From contig NZ_FZOU01000004.1 of assembly GCF_900188085.1 (NCBI RefSeq), forward strand, positions 310,001 to 374,000: a stretch of DNA of 64,000 nt, written 5' to 3'. The notes beneath the pieces are model-generated. The model was given only the letters and a program-made list of their open reading frames with translations. It was not told the DNA's origin and did not search any database. Shown in pieces: positions 1-9,079 of this stretch. Source of the stretch: Granulicella rosea (lineage in GTDB: Bacteria; Acidobacteriota; Terriglobia; Terriglobales; Acidobacteriaceae). Position 1 is the first letter of the stretch. Every line of letters starts with the position of its first letter. The position numbers and the translations under genes are program-made.

Positions 1-2409
1 GGCAGGATCGGTAGCTGTAGCGTGCACAAAGCCGTTCGACAGCCATGTGAAGCCCGAGGCACCAAATCCCGGATTGGTGAACGAGTAGTAATCGATCGCT
101 GGCGCATTCTGAAGCAGGGTTGCGGTATCGATCACGGAGGGTGCTCCGAAGTAGATGCCATATCCGGCGTGGACGACGGTCTTCGGAGTCAGGCTGTAAG
201 CGAAGCCGATGCGGGGTTGGAAGTTGGTATTACTGCCGTTGGCACCGCTTCTTGGAATGCCGTTGGTGCCTACTTGAAAGACCTGCGTCGTCGACAGGGA
301 GGGAAGGAACTGGTACATGCGATTTCTCACCTCCGTCCAGGGCCAGCCGAGGAAGTTGTCATAGCGCAGGCCGAGATTGAGGGTAAGACGATTGCTCACC
401 TTGTAGTTGTCCTGCGCGTAGAAGCCCAGGTCAAGCTGGCGTGCTCCGCGGGTTCCGGCCTCGTGGGAATAAATTCCCGAGGCGGGAGCGCCGATCAGCA
501 GATCGGCCAGTCCCAGGCCGGCCACCTTCGAGCCGTTCACGGTCGCGGCGGTGTAGTTCCCGGTGAAGGAGTAAAGACCGTGCTCGTCGTTATCCATGTA
601 CACGTTGTACTGCATCCGGTAGATATCCGTACCAAACTCGAGGGAGTGCTTGCCGCGAGTCAAAGTGACAGAGTCGGTCTCCTCATAGTTGTTGGTGCCA
701 AGCTGGTCGGGGACGTTGCTCGGATCGCCGATCGTGCTGGTGCCTCCGCTCAACTGAAAGATCGGCAAACCGTTGGTATGGAGTAAATCGTCGGGAACGA
801 TGATTCCGGGAATGCCAAGGGCGGTCGGCAGATTCAGCGGCGCATCAAAGTTTTTCGTCGTGATGAAGAGGCGGGACCAGCCGAAGTGGAGGGTGTTCAG
901 CAGGCGCGGTGAAAAGACGTGAGTTTCACTGAAGACTGTCTGATAGGCCGGCTCGTGCTCAAATCCGAAGGTGCTTCCACCCTCTAAAGGATTGGGAAGG
1001 TTTCCGGGTTGAACGATGTTGTCGAGCTCGTAGCTGAAACGAACAAAGCCGCTGTCAGCATCGCTGAATTGACGGTTCACCTTCACGTCGAAGGCGTTGG
1101 AGTTATCGATGCGCGAAGGGTTATACAGATAATTGTTCGCTGTGCCATTCGCCGTGCCCGGCAGGTTGGGCGTCGCGGTCACGCCATAGTTTGTATACAG
1201 TCCGAAGACATTTTGCGCGACCTGCGAATTGTAGCCCTGACTCGCAAACTGACCTTGCAGAGCGCTGCCTCCGGTAGGAAGATAAGCGCCAGAGCCGCTA
1301 ATATACGAAAGCGGGATGACATTTCCCGGGAATTGGACCCCGGTTTGTGGATCGACCACTTTTGTTGAGTAGAGGGAGAAGTCGCCGACGCCCTGCGGTC
1401 CCCATTTTGGCACGGTGTTCACATAGGTCAGGCCCTGGCTTTCGCGCTGACCGTTGTAGTCGGCGAAGAAGAATGTCCTCGGATGGGCCGACGGCCAGAG
1501 CGGACCGCCGAAGGTTCCGCCAAAAGTGTTCAAGCGGAAACCGGGCTTGGCGCCGGTATCGAAGTAGTTCTTGGCATCGAGCACGGAATTGCGCAAGAAG
1601 TCGAAGACCTCTCCGTGGTAATGGCTGGTTCCGGATTTATAGATTACGTTAACGGTGCCAGCGTCTGTGCGCCCGTAACGTGCATCGGCATCGACATTTT
1701 CTTCACGGAACTCTTCCAGGGCATCGATCGGCGGGAAGATGATGGCGCCATTCCCGCTGTGATTCTGATTGTCGGCGATGCCGTCGAAGAGAAAGCGGTT
1801 GTCGGTCGAACCGAGTCCGTTGGTGGAGAAGTCGGCCTGCTGACGCGACTCGCTGATAGTGACCGTTGTAGCCTGGGGACTTGCCGGAATGACGCCCGCA
1901 CTCAGACCCAGCAGCTCGGCGAAGTTGCGACCGTTGAGAGGAAGATCGTGGACCTGCTGTTCGGTGCGGACATCGGAGATCGTCGCGCTCTCGGTATTGA
2001 GCTGTTGGGTTGTCCCTTCCACTTCAACCGTGTCAGAAGCGGCTCCAATGGTCAGGGTGGCATTTTCCGTGACCCGCTGTCCGACGTCCAGCTTGACATG
2101 CTCGAGCTCACCTTTGAAGCCGGGGGCCTCGACCCTGATATCGTACTCGGCGGGGCTCAGGGGTGGAGAAACATAAATGCCGCTTCCGTTGGTCGAGGTG
2201 GTGGTCGTTAACCCAGTCGCCGTATTGCGCAGGGTCACCTGCGCCTTGTCGATCGCGGCGCCGGAACTATCCTTCACCACGCCGGTAATAATTCCGTTAT
2301 CAACCTGTGCAAGAACCGTAGTGGTCGTTAGAACGGCGAACAATGCGGGCAGCGGGAAGAGGCGCATCCTTTTTCCGCTGCATGAACTCGAAGAACGTAG
2401 AGCAAACAT
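1..2409 (-). CDS. Oar-like TonB-dependent receptor, 3' end outside window
   Basis: The minus-strand frame is open from the ATG at 2409 to the window edge (803 codons, no stop). The start is preceded by AGGAGA six bases upstream and begins a signal peptide ending near VLAQ. Next come a carboxypeptidase-regulatory-like beta-sandwich (GIITGVVKDSSGAAI, about residues 38-120), a plug region with DLPLNGRNFAELL, and an outer-membrane barrel. Proteins of this family import large or unusual substrates across the outer membrane with TonB energy; the substrate cannot be read from sequence. A Cys-rich leader ORF and a good promoter lie about 450 bases upstream on the same strand, which suggests sulfur-dependent expression. 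The C-terminal barrel strands and terminal aromatic residue are not in the window. Family assignment is firm; substrate is unknown. Confidence 0.93.
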   Translation of the reverse strand, partial: MFALRSSSSCSGKRMRLFPLPALFAVLTTTTVLAQVDNGIITGVVKDSSGAAIDKAQVTLRNTATGLTTTTSTNGSGIYVSPPLSPAEYDIRVEAPGFKGELEHVKLDVGQRVTENATLTIGAASDTVEVEGTTQQLNTESATISDVRTEQQVHDLPLNGRNFAELLGLSAGVIPASPQATTVTISESRQQADFSTNGLGSTDNRFLFDGIADNQNHSGNGAIIFPPIDALEEFREENVDADARYGRTDAGTVNVIYKSGTSHYHGEVFDFLRNSVLDAKNYFDTGAKPGFRLNTFGGTFGGPLWPSAHPRTFFFADYNGQRESQGLTYVNTVPKWGPQGVGDFSLYSTKVVDPQTGVQFPGNVIPLSYISGSGAYLPTGGSALQGQFASQGYNSQVAQNVFGLYTNYGVTATPNLPGTANGTANNYLYNPSRIDNSNAFDVKVNRQFSDADSGFVRFSYELDNIVQPGNLPNPLEGGSTFGFEHEPAYQTVFSETHVFSPRLLNTLHFGWSRLFITTKNFDAPLNLPTALGIPGIIVPDDLLHTNGLPIFQLSGGTSTIGDPSNVPDQLGTNNYEETDSVTLTRGKHSLEFGTDIYRMQYNVYMDNDEHGLYSFTGNYTAATVNGSKVAGLGLADLLIGAPASGIYSHEAGTRGARQLDLGFYAQDNYKVSNRLTLNLGLRYDNFLGWPWTEVRNRMYQFLPSLSTTQVFQVGTNGIPRSGANGSNTNFQPRIGFAYSLTPKTVVHAGYGIYFGAPSVIDTATLLQNAPAIDYYSFTNPGFGASGFTWLSNGFVHATATDPA

Positions 2410-2817
2410 GATGGTCTCCTGGAATTGTTTGTGCCGAGGCGAAGTTCGTCTTGACTGCGTAGCCACCGTGTAACGCGGTGCGGCTGTGTAAGTCGGCCAC
2501 GCGGGGCATTGTTTTTCGCTATGAAGCTTTGCACAGCCCATTCACAATAGCTGCGTCTTATAAGTGCATGGCTTAGGGATAGTTACAGGCGCGTATCTGC
2601 GTTATCCCGAAAGACAGGGATTCGGTATTCAGAAAGAACACGCCATCGGACTCCTTTTCGAACGTGGCCACCACATAAGAAGCGCACAAAGACAGTGCGA
2701 ATTCTTACTGCGGGACGCAGTCGCTAGGAGTTTCAGTTGGTTTGTTGGAGGATATGCAGGATCACAGCAACGGGGCGCGATGAATCGAAGAGTGCCGTAA
2801 ACAGGCTGGCCGCCACA
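2410..2817. other. Long untranslated region before the receptor
   Basis: About 400 bases between the Cys-rich leader ORF and the receptor start. I see no convincing gene. Minus-strand stem-loops are weak (for example ACTGCG/CGCAGT near 2710) and no T-tract terminator is evident. A second minus-strand promoter (TTGTGA, 17 bases, TCATAG, about 2550-2522) may serve the receptor directly. Confidence 0.4.
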
Positions 2818-2865
2818 CTATCCAAGAGTGGAGGGGCAACAACAACCTGTAAATTGCATGCGCAT
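2818..2865 (-). CDS. 15-residue poly-Cys leader peptide (leader 1)
   Basis: Minus-strand ORF encoding MRMQFTGCCCPSTLG, with three consecutive Cys codons (TGT TGT TGC) at positions 8-10. The ATG lies 6 bases after a TAAGTT -10 box, so transcript and translation probably start together. It is too short for a functional enzyme. It matches the other Cys-cluster ORFs in this window in size, Cys codon choice and position before a TonB receptor operon. I infer a cis-acting regulatory peptide whose translation reports Cys-tRNA charging. The 400-base gap to the receptor, without a clear terminator, makes this the least complete of the receptor-linked copies. Confidence 0.7.
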   Translation of the reverse strand: MRMQFTGCCCPSTLG

Positions 2866-2871
2866 AATTAG

Positions 2872-2900
2872 AACTTATCGACCTTTGCGTAGTATGTCAA
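2872..2900 (-). promoter_or_regulatory. Sigma70-like promoter for leader 1
   Basis: Consensus TTGACA at 2900-2895, 17-base spacer, TAAGTT at 2877-2872, then CTAATT and the ATG of the leader ORF. The predicted transcription start falls on or next to the ATG. Confidence 0.7.
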
Positions 2901-2968
2901 GGATAGATCGAGTTACGACTGTTTTCTCTCTATTTCACGGCAGCATCGAATCAAGCCATAAGATCGTC

Positions 2969-5900
2969 TTAGAAGGTGAACTTTGCCGCTAATTGAATAA
3001 GGCGAGGATCCGCCGCGTGGTCGATAGCTCCAAACTCAGGATCCTCGATCTGGCCATCCACCGATGCGGGACCATAGAACTGAGCGTGGTTGAAGACGTT
3101 GAAGGCCTCAACGCGAAGGTCGATCGATTTGCTCTCCGTAAGGCGCAGGGTCTTCTTGAAGGTCATATCGAAGTTGTCGATACCGGGTCCGTAGAACATG
3201 CGCCGCCTGGCGTTGCCAAGTTGGCCTTCCGCCTCTTTGTTGAACTGTGAGATATCGAAGGCAGGCTCGCGGCTGCGACCATTCGTGTTGATCTTCAGTA
3301 GGCCGCCGAGGTATCGCGGTGTATCGAGAAGATAGTTGTTGGCGCCGTTGCCGAGCGTGCCCAGCAGTGAGTTATCGGAGTTATCGTACAGGGTGACTGG
3401 AAAGCCGGTGGCGAAGCGAGCCGTTCCAGATAGAGTCCAGCCGCCGATAAGCCGGTTATTCCTGTGAAAGAAAGCAGCAAAGGGCAGCGCGATCTGATAG
3501 GTGCCGATGAAGGAGTGCTTCATATCCCAGGCAGAGATGGTGCGGGTGTGACGCGCGTCCAACGGATCGAACTGCTCGCCGAGGTTCGAACCCTGGTCGA
3601 TGGACTTCGCAAAGGTGTAGCTGAGCGATAACTGCGAACCGTGGGCGGTACAGTGCAGCGTTGTCTCGAGTGCGTTGTAGTTTGAGTTGGCGATGGACCT
3701 GTCGGCGGTGTTCTCTCCGAAGAGAGGTCCTTGGCCTACGCGCGTACCCTAATACGACTTACCGGAGGCGTCGGTGTAGGGCGAATCTTCGCCGAAGGGC
3801 CCGCAACCTGGAAGGCTGAGGCAGAGCGCCTGATTGCCGGGGTTGGCGGATACGAGCGTGAAGATGTGGTGTCCCTGGTTGCCGACGTAGCTTACGGTGA
3901 GGAGCGTTTGGTTCGAGATCTGTCGCTGGATCGAGAGCATGTAGTTGTCGATGTACGGTGCGCGCGCCGCGTGATCGAAGAGCGGGTCGGCAGAGATGGG
4001 CGTGAAGTTGCTCCAGTCTACGGCGTTGTCCGGATTCGACCGGGATATGCTGTGCGACGGGAACGGAAAGGGAAAGCGCTGGCCGTTGTTCAGACCTGTC
4101 GCAGCGGTGATAAAGGGGCGATCGAGCAGCGGCGGGCCGGGGCTCAGGTAGTTGTAGCCAAAGGGCGGAACGGCGTACATGATGCCGGTGGCCAGGCCTG
4201 GAATTGCGGTGTAGAAGAGCCCGTAGCTTGCACGGATGCTGCTCTGTCCGCCGGTACCGAAGAGCTTGCTCAGGAAGCCTGTCTGGAACTTCGGCGAGTA
4301 GGCAAGTCCGAGGCGCGGCGCGAAGTTCCTGTTGCCGGTCGGGGCGATGGTGCTGGGGACGCCGGGGTCGCCCGCGACGACGAAGCCCAGGGGCGCGCCG
4401 GGATAGAGGACCGACTGCTGGCCGGGGATGTAGGTCTGGATCTGGTTGTACTTCTCCCACCATGGCATGATGCGGTCCCAGCGCACGCCGATGTTGACGA
4501 CGAGATCGCTGCGCGCGCGCCAGCTATCCTGCGCGTACAGGCCAAGGTAGCGGTTGCGCAGGTAAAAGGGCTGGCCGGAGGACTGGGTAAAGTTGCTCGG
4601 CGTACCGAGCAGCAGATCGGCATAAGGGTTGCCGGTCTCGGTACCGTTGATGTTGAAGGTGCCATTGAAGGTGGCATTCGGATGCTCGTTGACCTGGTCG
4701 ATATGGAACTGCCCGCCAAGCTTGAGGGTATGCGAACCGAAGACGCGCGAGAGTCCGTCGCTCACATAGTAGGTGTTGTTGATCTGGGTCTCGTTGGTGA
4801 TCGGCACGCCCATGACAAACGAGGGAAAAGTCACGTTCTCGACGCCTTCGAACTGCGGCGCCTGCACGTAGATTCCTCCATCCGAGCTGGAGGCAAAGCC
4901 CTGCGAAGCGCGGCTCACGCCGAGACCTTCACGAGGCTGCCCGATGATGTTGTTGTTGCGTAGCAGGCCGAGGTGAAACTCGTTGACTGTGCTGGAGCGG
5001 ATGACGTTGGTGACGCCCACGGAAAGGAGTTGCGCGCGTCCGATGTATAGCGCGTCGAAGCCGGGGATGCTGGCACCAGCGACCGAGCCGGGATAGGGGT
5101 TGTCGAGGCGATAGTCGTCGACGAAGTAGTATCCCGAAAGCTGGCCGATGCGAGTGTTGCCATCGAGCCGTACCGATCCTTTGTCGTCGCGGACGGTCTG
5201 CGCATTGGCCGAGGTAGAGAACTGACCTGCAGAGATATTTGGGTACGGGATGTAGCTGAGCAGGGTCTTGCCTGGAGCCGACCATGCGCTCTGAGGAATG
5301 GTGCCGTTTGGAAAGACCTGGGAGTATGGCTCTCCGGAGGTTACAGCGTAGCCTAGTTCCTGCGTGAGGAGCGATGCAAGATAAGGTCCGCTGACGGAGC
5401 CGGTGAGGTCGTCGAAGGTGCCGCTGCGCTGTGCGAGAGTCGGTACGGAGATGTTGCCGGTCGAGATGCCCTGCGTGGTGCGTGTGCCCTGGTAGTCGGT
5501 GAAGAAGAAGACCTTGTCCTTCACAATGGGGCCGCCGATGGCACCGCCGAACTGATTCTGGTTGTAGGCGGAGCGCGTGGGGTCGAAGTAGCCCCGGGCG
5601 TCGAGCGCGGTGTTGCGGAAGAACTCGAAGGCGCTGCCATGGAACCGATCGTTGCCGGACTTGCTGACGACCGTGACGATGCCGCCGTTGTAGTTGCCAT
5701 ACTCGGGGTCGAAGTTGTTTGTCAGGACACGGAACTCCTCGATGGAGTCAAGGTTGGGCACGATGTTGGTGCCACCGTTCATGTGCTCCTGCACATCGAT
5801 CCCGTTGACCATGAAGCCTTCGGCGGACTCTCGTTGCCCGTTGATGGAGAGGTTGCCCGAGTTAGCGTCTCCCGAAGGATTGATGCCGCCCGTGACACCG

Positions 5901-6466
5901 GCCATGATGACGGAGCTGGGCAGCAGCGTCGAGATGGGGGCAACACCCGGCTGGATAGCGAGCAGATCGGTATAGCTGCGGCCGTTGAGGGGAAGCGCCG
6001 TCATCTGCGCGGCCGAGACCACCTCACCGAGGTGCGTGGCGGAGGTTTCGACGTGGATGTTGTCCGAGGCGGCTTCGACCGTAACCGTCTGTGCATCGGA
6101 CCCCACCGTAAGTTGGATGTCGACCTGAATGGCGGAGTCGGTGTCGACGACGAGGCCTTTGTTCCGCTGAGGAGAGAAGCCTGTCGCAGCGGTCGTCAGA
6201 TCGTAATGACCGACAGGAAGATTGGGGAAGGAGTAAAACCCCTTGCTGTTCGAGAGCGCGTGGAAGGTCGTCTTCTGGCCGGTGTTCACCAGCGCGATCG
6301 TCGCGCCGGAGACAGCGGCCCCAGTCTGATCGAGCACCGTGCCGGAGATGCTTCCGCCGGTTGCGGCACACATCCATCCGACGACAAGAAAAAGAAATAC
6401 GAAAAAGAGAAAGGCCGAGCGCAATCCAGTGATGGCTGCGATTCCGCTCGATAGACCTCTGAACAT
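2969..6466 (-). pseudogene. Oar-like TonB-dependent receptor interrupted by in-frame TAG
   Basis: A complete receptor reading frame (1,165 codons plus terminal stop) except for one TAG at 3751-3749, codon 906. Before it lie a signal peptide (MFRGLSS start at 6466, GGAGAAG two bases upstream), the regulatory-like domain (GGSISGTVLDQTGAAVSG), the plug (TALPLNGRSYTDLLAIQPG) and most of the barrel. After it the same frame continues for 259 codons of good barrel sequence (GTRVGQGPLFGENTADRS and on) to the usual terminal AKFTF. The residue before the stop is Tyr and homologues often have aromatic residues here, so a TAC/TAT to TAG change is likely. Without suppression the protein loses the last quarter of its barrel and should not assemble. 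It could also be a sequencing error. It lies downstream of the GlcG/HbpS-like gene, probably in the same operon. Confidence 0.88.
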
Positions 6467-6679
6467 TTCTTCTCCGGCTGATGATAACGCGTGGAACGAC
6501 GGCTGCTTAGCAATGCAGGCGCGGCTTGGTCGATTTGCTAACGAGTCCGACAACGCCATGGGACAAGCCAGGCCACTCGCCCAAGGACGCGGCATGAAAG
6601 GCTTGGCTGCGTCACGCAGGCGCCGTACATGGACTTGCAATCGCTCATCGTCCGTATCGCCACGCTAGCAGAAGCAAGC

Positions 6680-7186
6680 TTACTTTGCTTCGAGCGCGTC
6701 CAGTCCCGCTTTGGCAAAGCGCTCATCTTCCGATGAGGCCGATCCGCCCACGCCGATGCCGCCTATGACTTTACCGTCCTTGATGATTGGGAATCCACCC
6801 TGGTGAATCGTAATCTCGTGCGAGCCCGCCGCGATCAAGGTCACATTGGCCGTCACAGGCTTTCCCGATGCAACGATGTCCTCCACCTGCTTTGTCGGCA
6901 GCCCGAAGAGGATGGCCGCCCGCGCCTTGCCCTCGGCGCTGATCACTCCGCGGCCGGTGGATCCATCGAGACGCTCCAGCAGCACAAGATCGCCATTCGC
7001 ATCGACGACTGCGATGCCGACCTTGGCATTGGCGGCCTTGGCAGTCTGCTCCGCCGCGGCCACCAATCTTCGGGCGGTTGCAAGGTCGATGGATGCTGGA
7101 CGAGGAGTCTGTGGGTTGGGCGGAGCTTGAGCGAAAACAATGCTCGTCATCGAAACGAGCCATAGAGTAGCCAGCAGATTCTTCAA
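6680..7186 (-). CDS. Secreted GlcG/HbpS-like (DUF336) protein
   Basis: I chose the TTG at 7186, eight bases after AAAGGAGAA; it starts a clean signal peptide (KNLLATLWLVSMTSIVFAQ). The mature part is a single GlcG/HbpS domain: ATARRLVAAAEQTAKAANAK, GIAVVDANGDLVLLERLDG, then the glycine-rich end GGFPIIKDGKVIGGIGVGG. Members of the family bind small ligands (haem in HbpS, corrinoid-linked roles in PduO-C) or are of unknown role. Export to the periplasm and the adjacent receptor suggest a periplasmic partner for the imported ligand; this is inference. It follows an attenuator with a Cys-rich leader ORF. A longer ATG start at 7258 is possible but would destroy the signal peptide. Confidence 0.85.
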   Translation of the reverse strand: MKNLLATLWLVSMTSIVFAQAPPNPQTPRPASIDLATARRLVAAAEQTAKAANAKVGIAVVDANGDLVLLERLDGSTGRGVISAEGKARAAILFGLPTKQVEDIVASGKPVTANVTLIAAGSHEITIHQGGFPIIKDGKVIGGIGVGGSASSEDERFAKAGLDALEAK

Positions 7187-7305
7187 AGGATTCTCCTTTT
7201 GAGTTGAGAGTGAGTGAGATCGCGGCACCGCGGCGAAACAGCATCGCACTTTGGTCACGGGATGAGGAATGCTTCGAACTTGCGCACCGTTGGTCCATCA
7301 CGCAG

Positions 7306-7340
7306 AAAACCCACCAGCCATTGAACTTCGGGCGGTGGGT
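7306..7340 (-). terminator. Attenuator terminator before GlcG/HbpS gene
   Basis: On the minus strand ACCCACCGCC pairs with GGCTGGTGGGT (one bulge) around the loop CGAAGTTCAAT, followed by TTTTC. It lies between the Cys-rich leader stop (7380) and the structural gene (7186). The hairpin and loop are nearly identical to those at 20626-20660. Confidence 0.8.
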
Positions 7341-7379
7341 CGGGTGGCCTTCCAGAGGCGGAAGCGAACGAATGGCTAT

Positions 7380-7469
7380 CTAGCTCTTACATCGCCTCAT
7401 ACCGGAAGACACACACGCACCGCTCCTACAAGCGGTACAACAAGCGTTCATCTGGCGGGCAAGCTTCAT
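7380..7469 (-). CDS. 29-residue Cys-rich leader peptide (leader 2)
   Basis: The ORF starts MKLARQMNACCTACRSGAC and has five Cys codons, four of them in the span TGT TGT ACC GCT TGT to TGT. Its first half matches the leader at 20793 (MKFTGQMTACCTACIGRC), while the C-terminal halves diverge, as expected when only the Cys-codon window matters. Within the ORF, ACCGCT (7436-7431) can pair with AGCGGT (7424-7419). AGCGGTG can instead pair with the CACCGC of the terminator at 7338-7332. The -10 box ends six bases before the ATG. I infer a cysteine-sensing attenuator peptide for the GlcG/HbpS and receptor genes downstream. Confidence 0.82.
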   Translation of the reverse strand: MKLARQMNACCTACRSGACVSSGMRRCKS

Positions 7470-7475
7470 GAACGT

Positions 7476-7503
7476 AGAGTAGCACAGGCCGATAACTCGG
7501 CAA
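7476..7503 (-). promoter_or_regulatory. Promoter of leader 2
   Basis: TTGCCG at 7503-7498, 16-base spacer, extended -10 TGC-TACTCT at 7481-7476, six bases to the leader ATG. It shares CTGTGCTAC with the promoter of the leader at 20793. Confidence 0.6.
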
Positions 7504-7532
7504 GGCGGCATGTAATTTTTTCTCAACCTCGC

Positions 7533-7561
7533 TTGACAAAAGATATCAACCTCATTACGGT
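7533..7561 (+). promoter_or_regulatory. Promoter of leader 3
   Basis: Consensus TTGACA at 7533-7538, 17-base spacer, TACGGT at 7556-7561, seven bases to the leader ATG at 7569. It is divergent from the promoter at 7476-7503, with 29 bases between the two -35 boxes. Confidence 0.65.
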
Positions 7562-7568
7562 TAGTTTC

Positions 7569-7652
7569 ATGCACACACAGCCTCACACCAATTGTTGTTG
7601 CACCCTGAACATCTCGCGTTCATGGTGTCCGATGGTGTGTGCGACTTACTAG
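7569..7652 (+). CDS. 27-residue poly-Cys leader peptide (leader 3)
   Basis: The ORF starts MHTQPHTNCCCTLNISRSWC and contains TGT TGT TGC at codons 9-11, with two more Cys codons at 20 and 24. CACACCA just before the Cys cluster can pair with TGGTGTG near the end of the ORF, placing the Cys codons inside a stem-loop. An intrinsic terminator follows 36 bases after the stop, then the rhodanese-like gene at 7904. The -10 ends seven bases before the ATG and there is no Shine-Dalgarno, so the message is probably leaderless. I infer a Cys-tRNA-sensing attenuator for the rightward operon. The peptide has no recognisable domain. Confidence 0.8.
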   Translation: MHTQPHTNCCCTLNISRSWCPMVCATY

Positions 7653-7687
7653 CTTCTGCTGCGATTTCCGATCTGCAACATAAGTAA

Positions 7688-7723
7688 AAGCCCGCCACTC
7701 GATCTTGAAGAGGCGGGCTTTTT
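7688..7723 (+). terminator. Attenuator terminator of leader 3
   Basis: GCCCGCC at 7690-7696 pairs with GGCGGGC at 7712-7718 and five T follow. It sits between the leader ORF and the first structural gene (7904), so it would block the operon unless antitermination occurs. Confidence 0.82.
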
Positions 7724-7903
7724 CCAGCGATCAAGCTGAAAATCTCCCGAACTTACATCGGAACATGAGCCCTCGACTCGAAGTCGTATGCTCGGCTTGT
7801 CTGCGCTTATCTCCGCAAAGACAGGCCGGCTGCAACCTCTTCGGCAGCCTCATATCTGCGCAACTACCCACGTCATCTTTCAACCGTGAGAGGAACAGCC
7901 GAA

Positions 7904-8380
7904 ATGCTGAAGAAGCTCGTCGTCATCGCCATGCTGTCCACCGCCGCCTTTGCCCAGGAGGCAGCAAAGCCCGCTGCGGGAGCCAACGCTCGCAAGCCGG
8001 CCCGCACGAAAACACTGACCAACGCTGAATTCGATGCCTACCTCGCACATCCCGAGAAGGTGCTTCTGGTGGACGTGCGTCGGCCGGATGAAGTGTCGAC
8101 CATCGGCGGATTTCCTGTCTACCTGAGCATCCAGATCAAGGATCTCAAGCAGCATCTCAACGAGATTCCCAGGGATCGCGGCATCATCACCGTCTCCAAC
8201 CATGCCGCCCGCGCGGGCGCCGCAGGAGATCAGCTGGAAGATGCCGGCTTCAAGGTGCTTGGCGCAGTCGGTGCGGATACCTACCAGCTCGACGGCGGCA
8301 AGCTTGCCGTGAAGATTCCCGTTCCTCCGCCCGCTCCCGCAGCCGCAGGCGCACACCCCGCTGAAGCGGCAGCTCACTAA
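7904..8380 (+). CDS. Exported rhodanese-like protein lacking the catalytic Cys
   Basis: 158 residues. The ATG at 7904 follows AGAGGA and opens a signal peptide (MLKKLVVIAMLSTAAFAQ). The body is one rhodanese fold: LLVDVRRPDEVSTIGGFP is the CH2A-type Asp/Arg motif, and IITVSNHAARAGAAGDQL is the active-site loop, where Ser98 replaces the sulfur-carrying Cys. The protein should therefore fold as a rhodanese but not form a persulfide; a binding or chaperone role in the periplasm is possible. The tail is Pro/Ala-rich. A paralogue with the same Cys-to-Ser replacement is at 53830. It is the first gene after leader 3, with the next gene four bases downstream. Confidence 0.85.
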   Translation: MLKKLVVIAMLSTAAFAQEAAKPAAGANARKPARTKTLTNAEFDAYLAHPEKVLLVDVRRPDEVSTIGGFPVYLSIQIKDLKQHLNEIPRDRGIITVSNHAARAGAAGDQLEDAGFKVLGAVGADTYQLDGGKLAVKIPVPPPAPAAAGAHPAEAAAH

Positions 8381-8384
8381 GACA

Positions 8385-8879
8385 ATGAACAAGATCGCTC
8401 TCACTTATCTCGCCGCTGCATTGTTTGCTCTGAGCTTCGCCGGCATATGCGAAGCGCAGACCCTCGTCACTCAGAAATCGTTATCGGTAGAAGCGGCTCT
8501 TGCGATCGCTCATGGAACGCTCGATAAGTGCCATGCCGATGGCTACAAGGTGAGTCTGACGATCCTCGATAGCAGCGGTCTGGTCAAGTTTCAGGTACGT
8601 GGGGATGGAACCGGTCCCCACACGCTTGAACACAGCCGCCGCAAGGCTTATACGGCGCTGACCTTCAAACGCACCTCAGGCGAGACGGCAAAGGCCTGGG
8701 CTGCGGCCACGACACCGCCGCCGGTCATCGAGGGTACTGTCGGTGCGCAGGGCGGCGTGCCGATCAAGGCAGGGAACGACGTCATCGGCGCAATCGGAGT
8801 AAGTGGTGCCCCAGGCGGAGAGAAGGATGAGGCTTGTGCCGTTGCAGGAATTACAAAGATTGCAGACTTGTTGAAGTAA
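8385..8879 (+). CDS. Secreted GlcG/HbpS-like (DUF336) protein
   Basis: 164 residues with a signal peptide (NKIALTYLAAALFALSFAGICEA). One GlcG/HbpS domain follows: SVEAALAIAHGTLDKCHADG, SLTILDSSGLVKFQVRGDG and the closing IKAGNDVIGAIGVSGAPGG. It is paralogous to the protein at 6680 but diverged. The start is four bases after the rhodanese stop, so the pair is co-transcribed and probably translationally coupled. As with the leftward copy, it precedes a TonB-dependent receptor, which supports a shared periplasmic function with it. Confidence 0.85.
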   Translation: MNKIALTYLAAALFALSFAGICEAQTLVTQKSLSVEAALAIAHGTLDKCHADGYKVSLTILDSSGLVKFQVRGDGTGPHTLEHSRRKAYTALTFKRTSGETAKAWAAATTPPPVIEGTVGAQGGVPIKAGNDVIGAIGVSGAPGGEKDEACAVAGITKIADLLK

Positions 8880-9079
8880 GTCGCAGTTAGTTCACCCATA
8901 AGCAGCAGCGTATATTCCAGTACGGTATCGCGTTGCTTGTGTCGCCAGGTAAGTGATGGCGGCGCAGGCGACAGCGTGCCGACCCAGGAAAGCCACGCTC
9001 AATTTTCCAGGAAGAATGTGGGTCAAACGCAGTAATCCCACAGCAAGCCCTGTTCACAAAGGGTGTCACGAGAGGTTCG

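Noticed and set aside
22-786. Long plus-strand ORFs in the first 2.2 kb
   Set aside because: They are antisense shadows of the receptor on the minus strand; their residues show no family resemblance and high Val/Ala/Arg bias.
2564-2800. 78-codon plus-strand ORF before the left receptor
   Set aside because: No ribosome site and no recognisable fold; it lies in the untranslated region between leader 1 and the receptor.
6538-6726. Minus-strand ORF with four Cys between the GlcG/HbpS-like gene and the receptor
   Set aside because: It overlaps the end of the upstream gene, the Cys are scattered rather than clustered, and no promoter or hairpin accompanies it.
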